From: Tetraselmis striata
Lineage: Eukaryota; Chlorophyta; Chlorodendrophyceae; Chlorodendrales; Chlorodendraceae
Direction of reading: 5' to 3'
DNA length: 64,000 nt
NCBI GenBank assembly: GCA_006384855.1
Contig: VCJN01003438.1
Location: forward strand, 1 to 64,000
Each line of letters starts with the position of its first letter. Position 1 is the stretch's first letter. Below the pieces are notes generated by a model that worked only from the letters and a program-made list of their open reading frames with translations, was not told the DNA's origin and did no database searches. The translations under genes and the position numbers were made by a program. Positions 23,296-35,100 of this stretch are shown here, in pieces.

Positions 23296-26200
23296 CTAGC
23301 CGTGAAGAGGCCCCGGCCCTGAGGGCATGCTCTGCCCTCCTGCCTCTAGGCGCCGCGAGGAGATCGCGCGGCTGCGCGGACTATCATCGCCCTCTTCCGC
23401 TGCAGCTAATCCTCCCCCCCCCTCGTCCTCCTCGCACCGCACCATGCGCGAGCTGCGCCCGCGGCGGCTGTGCGACTTGCTTGTCCGCACGCTGCGGCTG
23501 CTTCGGTGGCGGCCGCTCCGGCCTCGGTGCCCCTCTCGCCGGGCCGCCTCCTCCGCCGCCTCCGCCTCCTCCTCATCCTCGCCACCATCGCCGCCGGCCA
23601 CCGGCCCGCCCTGTCCGGCCTGCTTGCCCTGCTTGCCAGCGGCGGCCGGCTGCCACTCCATGTACTTGGCCTGCCGCCCCAGCATGGCCTCCAGCTCCGC
23701 CACCTTGGCGCGCGCCTTGTCCGCCTCCCGCAGCAGCTGCTTCTCGCGCGCATCCGCGGTGGCCGACGCTGCCGCCAGCTCCTCCTCGCGCTCCTTGATG
23801 CGAGCCTGCCGAGGGGAGGGGGGGGGGGGGGTGGGGGACAGCGAGCACCGGGGGGCGCCCGCCCAGTCACACACTGCCAATGCGAGATAATGGGGCGGCA
23901 ACAGCTGCCAGCGAGGGGGCGAACCCATCGCGCTCAAGGGGCCTGGCGGCACCTGCATTCTACCGCGACTTTTGATGCGATTGAGGACATGTGAGACATT
24001 GGCCACTTTCTAGACATTGGTACGATTAAGGTCATGCGAGACATAGGCCACTGACACGCCGGAACCCTGGCACATTGCCCCTGAAGACCTCCAGAATCCG
24101 GACTTGCGTGCGACTATACTGGGGCCATTTAGAATTCGTGCATACCAGCGTGTAGGTGGCAAAAACGTTTAAACGGCGGTGTCTGGCCGCGTTATGCCAC
24201 CCTCCCAGCGTTTTTCTTCTTGTATGCTATACTATTCTATTCTATTCTATTCTATTCTATTCTATTCTGTTCTGTTCTGCCATAATTATACTCTCTTGTT
24301 ATTATTATTGCCGGAGTTACATCGCAACATACTGTTTAGATGTGGCAAGAAAAACATGATAAATCCTTCATGTATAGTACACTTGACTACTACACACTGT
24401 GTATATCCTTATAATATATAATTTTTACAGCAAACGCGCTTCGTGCAATGATTACTACGCACGCATCTTTTACGCGTTTTACCATTTTGCCGTATAAGAA
24501 TAACCAAACGCGGAATCGTTGTGAATCGGCCCGCATTCCTGTATCGCTATCTAATTTCAAACAATGCAAGTATACTTTTCCTGGATAAATGGGCAACACA
24601 AGCTCAAACAATGTACTTAATTAGTTCTTCCCAAAACACGACTTCGCAATACGACCAAGATGTAACGGACAGTTTTTATTTCACAACAATCCAAACAATC
24701 AATAGATATTCCATGTTTTCTACTCTATCTCTAATTGCCGAAATCCGATCCTAATAGACTGTTGAGTCAGGTGCCGGCGCACCCATAATAATAACCTGTA
24801 GTTCACGCCCCAAGCTGGGCTTTTACGCCACTCGAGCACCAATAGGAACAGTGCCTACACATTTCCGTTATAGCTTCGCCTGAGCCTGGCCCTTAGCGAC
24901 ATCGCTAGTCGATGCATTGATCTCACTGATAATAGCGTCGGCGGCAATGTCGGCTTTGTGTAGTCGTTTGGCAATGGCCCGGATTTCCCGGCGCAGGTGC
25001 TGAGTGGCGGCGAATTCGTATCACTGCACCGGCGCCCGCGTGAAGTATTATTTCGGCGCCCGGAAAGTATCATATTGGCGCTCGGAAAGTACTATATCAC
25101 CGTCGGCGCCCGTAAAGTTTTATATCGGTGCCCGTCAAGTTTTAATCCTTATATCAATCCCCGTAAAGTTTATATCGGCGATCCTGAAGTATGATATTAC
25201 CGCGTCGGCGCCCGGAAAGTATTACATCGGCGAGGGTAAAGTATTATATCATCGCGTCGGCGCCCGTAAAGTATTATATCGGCGTTCGTAAAATATTACA
25301 TCACCGCGTCGGCTCCCGTGAAGAATTACATTGGCGCCCGTAAAGTATTCTATCGGCGCCTGTTCGTATCCCCGCCCTCCCCGCCCTCCCTCCACACACG
25401 CGCGCGCGCGCACACGCACAGAATGATGCCTGCGTTGCACACCTGCCAGTTGGCGGCGCTCCAGATCCAGGCGTCCTTCCGCTCCTGCGCCAGCTTGAGG
25501 TAGGCCGCCGCCTGCTCGCGCGACTCGGTGAGCGCCGCGCTGAGCTCCGCGTTGGCCTTCACGATCTCCGCCACCTTGATGGGCTCCGCCTCGTCGCGCG
25601 CGTCGTCGCCCTCCGCCTCGCGCGCCGCGTTGAGCGCCGCCACGCTCTCGTTCAGGTCCGCCTGGATGGCGTCGTAGCGGGCCGTCACGGTCGCCAGCTT
25701 GCGCTCCAGCAGCTGGATCTCCGTCTCCTGACTGCGACACCGCGGAAGCGTAGGTGGCAGAAGGTTTTAAACGGCGCGGCCTGGCCACCACGTTGTTGAA
25801 TTTGCCACCCTTCTAGCGTTTTTCCATTTCTATTGTATTCCGCTACTCTATGCTCTTTCACTCTTATTATTGGCTTATGATGCTGCGGTTAATCCATCGT
25901 AGTATATTGTTTAGACTTGGTACCGCTAAGGATTGTGAGCATGGTCATTGATGTCTACAACTATGCTTGATTGATAATTCATACTATTACTACACGGCGA
26001 GGCTCAGCGCGCTTGCCGGTCAATATACACCTCACCCCCCCCCCCTTTCCTCCCCCTCTTTCCTCCCCCTCCTGCCAACCCGCACCAGCGCAGCCGTCCA
26101 CCAAACTCACGGATGTCGGGAAGCCGCTCATGGCGGCATAAAGATTCTACACCATCTCTTCCGCCGTTTTGCTTTGTTCCCAATTGTCAGACATGATTTA

Positions 26201-29110
26201 GCCCATGCAAGCCGCAACGCGCGCCGCCTAAAATTAATGGCCGAGCATCGACCTTGACACTAATCGCACCGCTCGGAGGCAGCCGCTACTTTATCACCGC
26301 AATAGCCCCCCCTCCCCCCCCCACCTCCCCCACCTGCCCAGGGCAATCTTCAGACAGAACGGGTGCGGGGCGGCGCTCACAGGACGGTCTTCTCCAGCAG
26401 CTGCGTCTGCCCCTGCATCGCGTCCCGCAGCGCCTTCTCCGCGGCGCGCATCATCTTGTTGGTGTCCACGATCTTATTGCGCAGCAGCTGGTTCTCCCCT
26501 GCAGCCATCAGGGGCATTTTGAGAGGGTTATAGGGTTTTTAGGGTTTTTAAGATAAACCCTAAAACCCGTTGTTGTGGGGGGGGGGCGGGGGGGGGGGGG
26601 GGGGGGGGGCAATGGAACTCACAGCATCGGGGCCTAGAGGCAGACGGGACGTGCTGTCTCAAGAGTGTTTATGGGTTAGGTTTAAAACCCTAAAACGGGG
26701 GTTTTTGGGGGGGGGGGGGCGCACGCTGCGACATGTCCAGCTCAAACTCCTTCTCCTCCAGCAGTTGCCGCAGCTGCCGGTTCTGCGCCTTGAGCTGAAT
26801 CTTCACCTCCTCCGACGTCATCGCCATGCTGAACGCCATCTGTGCGCCGGCCACGTGCCCGAGCGGGCGCCGTCAGGGTGCGACATGGCGCTCAGCTCGC
26901 GCCGGCCGCATGGGGGGGCAGCAGATCGTCGGCGCGGCCAGCCGCAGCGCCCCACCTGGCTGCAGTCGATGCAGAAGTCGCCGATCTGCTCGCGCACCAT
27001 CTGCGCCAGCTGGTCCTCCATCCCGTTGACCGCCTCCCCCACTCGGCTCTTCTCGCCCATTGCCTCCTTGTGCGCCTGCCGTGCCGAACGAGGAGCGCCG
27101 CCGCTGTGAGAGAGGGAGGGGGAGGGAGGGGAGGGGGACAGCCAGGCAGCCAGGCGCCCCAAGTGCTGCCACTCGCAACGCCCTCACGTCCGGCCCAGGG
27201 AGTGTCTGCTGACAGTGATATCAAGCATGGCCGGTTGCGCCGCAGCTCGCGCGAAGCACTTCCTCCCCCCCACTTACATATATCTCACAGGCTAACAAGG
27301 GGATAAGGTATACACTACTTTATGTCATACGCTGGACGGTCATTGCTCGAGCACGGTCCTGCGCTCGGACAGGGCGCAGCTGCCCACCTGCCGACGCGGG
27401 GAGAAGACCACCACGGCGATTAAGAACCCACCCCAGGTTTGCCAGGCGATAAACGCAGACGGACCCACAGCGGAACGATAGCGGCTGTTCCCATAACAGG
27501 CCGCGCGCAGGTGCCAAGCCAGAGGGTTACAAGAGGGGTCACTACACGTCCGTGGGCGCCCGTGGACAATTGTCGGCACAACAACGGCACTGCGGTATCG
27601 GCCCCACGAGCAGGAAGCATCAACACGACACCGTACGGAGCGAGAGCGCTCTTATTCAGGGGGGGGGGGGGGAGAGGGGTAGGGTACTGCCCGCAAGCAC
27701 ACGCATGTAGGGCGGGCGGCTGTCGTGACGGTTTCATACTCAATGGCAGGGCGCCGCTGGAGTTTTTCCCCCTATTCCTCCGAGTAGGTCTGGCGCCTTT
27801 CACGGGGCGAGGCCAATAATATATTATTATAGATGTTTTATGATATATTAGACCATACATTTTAAGGTATAATATGTGAGACCCTATAACAGCGGTCTAA
27901 TTAAAAAGGTCTCCACCTATCAGACCTATGTGCAGTACCGCGCCACGCCCCCCTGTTTACCATCCACAGGCAACCGCCACTGTCGGACGGCAGCGACTAT
28001 GCCATTGCGGCGTGGTGCGGATATGTTGGCAGCGGCAAGCAGGTGGCGGAGCAGGGGGGAGGGGGGGGGGGCGCGCCTGCATGTTGTTGTAGCGCGAGTC
28101 GAAGAGCGTCTTGTCGCTGCCGCCCATGAGGAAGCCCAGCACCGCCTCCACGCCCTGCTCCACCACCGACAACGGCGGGAACTGCAGCGGGTTGAGATCT
28201 TTGGTGGGGGGGGGGAGGGGGGGGGGGGGAGGGCGCACACCAGTGGGAAGGGGTTGAGTTGCCGTTTCGATGCGGACTGCCTCTGATGTGGAGCTAAGCG
28301 ACCTCAACCCAGTGATCGGCCGCTTCAAGTGGCGCCGCCGCGCGACTTTGGTGCTGAGCTGTTAATCAAACAACAAGCGATCCGTAGTAGTCGTATAAAG
28401 AAACAATATATAATCGCTGTGCACGTGCTGTTTTCACGTATATATAGCGGTACATAGGGGTAGGCGGCAATCGACAGCCCTCGACATAGTTGCTATATGG
28501 CGCTGACATTGCGAACATTCCTATTGTCGCTTTTGCGATACTGGAGGTATATTTAACCGCAGCTGAAGCGATGTTTCTTTTATTGCGGTGCGGCGAGTCC
28601 TCCGGCCGGGCCTCGCACACAGCGAACTCGATGCCCGTAGAGGTAATCACCCTGACCGACCCCCCCCCCCCCCCCCCCCCCCCCGGGGGTGTGCTGCCTA
28701 ACCAGGCGTCGCCGGGAGATTGAGGCTCCCATACGGGGGTAACTCGGGCACTCCGGCCACAGCGGCACCAGCTGGGTCCGGAACTATTGCCGATTACATC
28801 GGCACCGTGAAAACACTATCGTATGTCACTGAGGCGCGTGGTGTGTCCCTCTCGGCGCTCGACATCCCCTTGCAGCCCTCGACGTTATCGCTATACGGCT
28901 ATATCGGTTATGCCCTACAGTCGACATAGGGCATAGTCGACCTGTATGACATTGACATTGCAAACAGTTCTATTGTCGTATTTGCGATACTGGAGGTATA
29001 TTCAACCGCAGCTGCAGCGATGTTTCTTTTATTGCGGTGCGGCGAGTCGCCCGGCCGGACCTCGTACAGAAGGAACCCGATGCCCGTAGACTTAATCAAC
29101 CTGAATCCGT

Positions 29111-29147
<37 letters not shown>

Positions 29148-32100
29148 TCCCCCCTCGGTGTGCTGCCTAACCAGGTGTCGCCGGGAGGTTGAGGCTCCCA
29201 TATGGGGCTAACGCGGGGCACTCCGGTCTCAGCGGCACCAGCTGGGTCCGGAACTACTATCGATTACATCGGCACCACGCACTATCTTATGCCACTGAGG
29301 CGCGTGATGTGTCCCTGTCGGCGCTCGACGACGCAAACGGAGTCTTTATCGTCCTTTATTCGGATTTCGTGAAGCGGGATAGTAGTGTGGTCACTCGAGG
29401 GCGGGAACCGTCATCCCGCGCATCAACTTAAGTGCATCTCGGGCGACGGGCGTGAAGGCGCTTGGATACGGCCTTCGAAATAAGGCTCCCGGGACCGGAC
29501 CGAGAGCTTGCGGCGCGCGTGACGAAGCCGACGACAGTGATGCAGAGGTAGACCACGTGTTGAGCAGAGGATTGGCATGGCCGAGCTCCCGTGGAAGATG
29601 TTTGCTTTATTTTTCATCAGAGCGCCGAAAAAATGTGATGACATAAGAATAACACCAGAACCAAGGTCACAAACCGGAGGACGACGCAGGCAGCTGACCG
29701 ACGAGCAATAGCGTGCGTCTTGATGACACCATCCTAGTCATGGAAAATGCGCACAATGGGACAAGCCGCCCAATTCGCCACTTTGATCTTTTGAGTTATT
29801 GCATTCGAGCGTACGTATACATGTGGTATTCACTCGAGTCCGCGGGTCGGACAAACATAATATGCCTTGTTTTGCACGATCGAATCGCAGATTTTGTGCT
29901 ATTCTCGTGGAGGAATATTGTGGATTCCCAGATAAAACCAAACCATTCTCTCTTTGCTACGGGAAACAGCACTATATGGCAGACCTGGCGCGTGGATATG
30001 GCAGGCAAGGGGGGGGGGGGGGGGGCGCACTGAGCACGAGCGTCTCCAGTTTGCGGCATGCGCCGAGGGAGGAGGGCAGCTGGCTGAGGTCGTTCTCGCC
30101 CAGGTCGAGCTCCTGCAGCGAGCGCCAGAGGCCGCCCAGGGCCTGCGGCAGGCTGGCCAGGAGGTTGTGGTCCAGCCGCAGGATGGCCAGCTTGTGCAGG
30201 CCGCTGATGCTGGCGGGGATGCCGGTGACCTTGTTGTGACTCGCGTTCAGCTCCTGGCGCGGCAGGCGGGGCAAAGAAGTTGGGGGGGGGGGGGGTTTAC
30301 ACGCGCCGTTACAAGCAGTCCGGCGCTTCTTACCCCACGACATGGGCGCGACGACGACGATGACAACGCAGTGTTGACAAGGACACTGCGGATAAGAACC
30401 CGTCCTGCCTGCCAGATGCCAAATGCAGCAGACAAAACTACAGCGGAAGTGTAGCGAAGGCTTCTACCACGGGTGCGTCGGCGGCCGTTGGATACAAATG
30501 CCGAGACACCTACAATAATAACCTGTACTGATACAAGACTCGAACTGCGGCTCCATGCAAGCCATAGGAAATATCCGCTATCGTCAAGCCGCCGTCTCGC
30601 CTTCCCGCGCCCTCCGACAGGCATTGCCAAGCCCGTACCCATCGACAATGCTCTTCCGGAAAGGTCGGGCTGAAAGCGCTCAACAGCTACACTTTATGGC
30701 AGCCGGAGGGGAGAGCGGCTCGAGCTGTTGCCCCTCCCCCCAATGCTTACACACAGAGACACACAAACACACACACTGCGCATGTGCGCTGCCGTGCGTC
30801 ATTGAGATGCGGCGGGCGCACCACGAGGTCCGCCATCTGCGCCACCGAGCTGGGCACGTGGCTGAACATGTTGTTGTTGATCTGCCGGTACGCGCGGGCA
30901 CACGCATGTCGTCAGCACCCGCAGCCCTCAGCACAGGGCAGCGGCAAAGTGGTCATGTCAGGCACCGCCGGAAAGATTCAGCCCACAACTACTAGGGGGA
31001 GGGGGGCACTTTATTACGTAATACTACCTGACTGACTAATCCGTAAGTTATCATCAACAATTTATAGGTAATAATCAACCTCAATTCGGAGAGCCGCATG
31101 GTGTTTGCCGTAGATACTCCGCAAACAATCCCCCCCCCCCCCCCCCCCCCACAACCCGCGGCCCCAATCACACACACCTACTGCCCGCCCACCGCTGCAG
31201 GCAGAATGGATGTCGGAGCGCGCACAGACCCGCGCTCTCCAGGGGACCCTCTGGGTTTTCAGGTGTTCATGGCTTAAACCCTAACCATAACCCTAAACCC
31301 TAACCATCTAACCTGGACTGCAGGTAGCCGTGTGAGTTAATACATAAAACGAGATTGTCCCGTTTCCGATTCCGGAAATCTTAGCAGCGGTGCCCTGCTA
31401 GAAAGTGGGGTAGGACAGTTCCATAGTGAAGGGTGGGGTTATTCACGTTGAGGGTGCGCAGCTGGACCAGGCGCGCGAAGGACTCGGGCAGCCACTGCAG
31501 CTCGTTGTGCGAGACGTCGAGGTAGGTGAGGGTGGTGCGGCTGCCGATGACGTCCGGCAGCGCCGGCAGCCCGTTGCGGTCCAGGCTGAGGCTGGTCAGC
31601 GCGGACAGCGCGGCGATGGAGGCGGGGACGCTCTTGATCTTGTTGCGCGCCAGGTTCAGGCTCACCTGCGCATCGCGGTGACTACATGGTAAGGAAGGCT
31701 ATAAGCGGGCTAAGGAAGGCTACGTAATAAAAAAGGATATGCAAGGATCGGTGGCTACATAATTAGAAAGGCTATAAACAAGCGGGCTAAAGAAGGCTTT
31801 GTAATAAGGAAGGACCGGTGACTATATGGTTAGGAAGGCTATAAGTGGGCTAAGGAAGGCTACGTTATAAGGAAGGATATATAAGGACCGGTGACTATAT
31901 AGTTAGGAAGGCTGTAAGCGGGCTAAGGAAGGCTACGTAATAAGGAAGGACCGGTGACCATATGCTTAGGAAGGCTATAAATAAGTGGGCTAAGGAAAGC
32001 TTTGTAATAAGAAAGGCCCAGTGACGTGCTTAGCGGTTAGGCGCGGCGTTGGTGAAACGAATCCACCCGCGATGGCATTTCGACACTTTTGCGGTGGTAA

Positions 32101-35100
32101 TTGCGTGAACATAACAGAAATCTTATCCTATCATTATGTTGGCCGTTACTTTGGAGTTTGTTACTTTGTTGGAAGCATACGCTATATTTGGCGTTGCTGA
32201 GTATGTGCAGGAAGTGTAGGAGGGAGGGGGGGAGGGGGTCAAAGCTGCTGGTCGTGGTGATGAAAACAGAGGCCCACAAACGAGATATAATATGATGTGC
32301 TATCATGAATACATTTGCATATATGTATGGTATATCTAGGGGTTTCATGTATTGATGTGCCTGTGTCAAAGGGGCTTCTTGAGGTTGTGTCTTGACGGTT
32401 GGCAACTATGGCAGGTACAGCTCCTAATCGCGGTGGTGGGCTTGAGGGTGGGCGTGTGGTAGGCTGAGTATGCCTATGTTATCATATTATGTACATGCAA
32501 ATATATGTTATGTGTTGTGAGTGTGTACATATGTACATATATTCACATATGCATATATGTATATACGTATATATACATATGTATATATGTATGAAGTAAC
32601 TTGACAGTTGAATCAGCGATGCGTCGATTTTTCAGAAAATTTTAAAAGAACGGGTTCTATATCACTGGCCTACAGTTCCATCAATTGCGTTGCCAGCGCT
32701 TTGAAGTAGCGACTACCAGCAGCGAGCGTTTGCATTGCCAGCGCTTTGAAGTACCAGAGTTTTTTTTTCCATTACCAGCAGCGAGTAGCGAGTGCCAGTA
32801 CCAGTACCAGCAGTACCAGCAGCGAGTAGCGAGTACCAGTACTCATAGCCTCCCAACCGTCAGATCGTAATCGGACAGCTGTGTAATTAAGGACCGTGGG
32901 CGGGCGGGTGGGCGGGTGGGTGGGCGGTGGGTGGATTATAGTACTTAGTAGTACATGCCAGTAGATAAGCGCTTTAGTCATGCACCTATAGGCCCGATCC
33001 GCTGCACACGGGTACCCGTACGGCAATAAGAGGCATATCATACGGACATCGCGTCATCAGATAATCCTGTCATCGGATAAATACTCGCACCGGAGCGTGC
33101 CACGTCGTAACTGATGACATGCCCCGTGCCGCTATCTGATGACAGACCCGCGTGTATACTGTACACGGGGGCATTTCCAAATGGAAATGCCCCCGTGTAC
33201 AGTATACACGGGTCATCAGATAGCGGCCTCGGCCAGCCCATTTTCAAAACATTTTCGCCCAGTCTACCTACCTGCCCGGCACCCGCCGACGCCATGGCAG
33301 GCTCCACCGAGCAATCTCCGCAACGGACAGCCAGGCGGGGCGAACCCACATGGGAGACCCGCCCTCCCCGCACTATGGGGGGTCATGTTTCCCCTGGGTT
33401 CACGGATTCGCCGCGGGAGCTACGCGCGAAGGCCCGTGCACTGGCGGGGCGCAGCGGCCGCAGCCCTGGCGCCTCGCCCGCCGCCACCGCGCTGCGCCCG
33501 TCTCGCCCGCCCGCGCGTGGTCATCCCTCGACAGCCGGCGCACTGCCTGATCCTTGTCTCGCTTCTCGTTGCCTGCACGGTTAGGATGGCGTGCGCTCGC
33601 GTGGCCATGAGGCGTGGCCCCGTTGTCATCCTCATCGGTGTACGCTTCGTCTGTATGCGGTGTGTCCATGTCTATGTCCAGTGCGGCCCCGACAATGGCC
33701 AGCATCCGAGGGTACGCGCTGCCCTCCGACTGCGCGTTGCCGTAGGTAAGTGCAAGCCCTCCAACTTCGTCTACGGCAAAGCTGGGACGCTCCATGACTG
33801 TCCAGTGTGGATGGGCGGGAGGGACGGGGCGAGAGACACGAGGGAAAAGATGGTGTTTGCGGGCCCGATGGCGGCGGCGGAACTAGAAGCGCCGGTCGAT
33901 TTCTTGCGATATCTGATGACAGACCAACGCATCTTGATATTTGTCCGTATGAATCACATCTCTTGTCATGCGTTAGCGTTGTCGACGTGGCAGCCCGCGG
34001 TGCGCGAACGGTAGATGATGACAAGGATTATCTGATGACGCGATGTCCGTATGATATGCCTCTAAAGCTCACCGCCGAAAAATCGACGCTTCTCTGGATA
34101 ATAAATATGTATGTATATAATATACAAATATATATACACAGAAATATAGATATATAGGGGCGGGATGGCGGGCATATGTATGGGTGGGCATGCCGGCGCA
34201 TACCAGGTTGGGCATTGAGTGCAGGTCGGGGCAGACTTCCAGGCAGCTGCTCTCCAGGTTGAGCGTCCGCAGGCTGTGCCCAAAGTCCGCAATGAAGTAC
34301 TCCACCTGCAGCGCGACGGCAGCGGCGGCGGCCCCGTTGGCGCGGTGATCCGGTGGGTTGGGAGCGGAAAGCGAGCAACAGGGGGGGGGGGGGGGCAGAG
34401 AATAGCTAGGATCCCCTGACTTTGCTTTCGGATTGAACACGTGAGAATGCAGGTTGATGCGTCCGCACGGGGCTGCACGCAGCAAGAGGACGTCATAGGG
34501 TCCTTGGGCGAGCAAGGGTATGCACGCACTTGCATCACCCAACTTGAGTGTAGCCGGGTGCGGACGGTGCGCTGCGTTTTGTTGTTGAAATGCGGCAAAC
34601 AAGGCAGAAACGCAGCGTGTCTGTCCACTTGTTCACACGGTGGCTACCTGCTTCTGGCGACAGACGGGGACTCTCCCCCCGCCCGCAAGGTAACGTGCGC
34701 GCATTTTTGGTATCAACTGCAGCTGTACGGGAGCCACTGCGGTGTTAATCCAAGCGTAGCGTCGGATTTCAATCTCGTACGCGGAGCATTCCAAGATCAC
34801 TGTGACGACTGAGAACGCCCGGGCTGCCAGAGATCAAACGTATACGGAACCAAAGCGGAACTATACCGAATATTTACTCGTAGTAGGTTGCACACAAGCC
34901 CAAATTATTGAGCCTGATAGATAAGATTTTCTACAGGCGGTGCACCGGCACCCATACATTTATGCCAGAACCATTATCATGATGATTCTGCCGCACGTGC
35001 CAGCTCCCCGAGCGCGGCATTGTCTAATATTAAAAGCGGCCTAGCGTTTGAGTGAATTCCGAGTATTAGCACCTCGAAGTGGGTATTTGTGGGACTACTC

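Noticed and set aside
25016-25365. CRISPR-like array
   Set aside because: Units are degenerate and adjacent without unique spacers, and the setting is a eukaryotic intron; it is a minisatellite.
31675-32025. CRISPR-like array
   Set aside because: Direct tandem units of alternating length without spacers.
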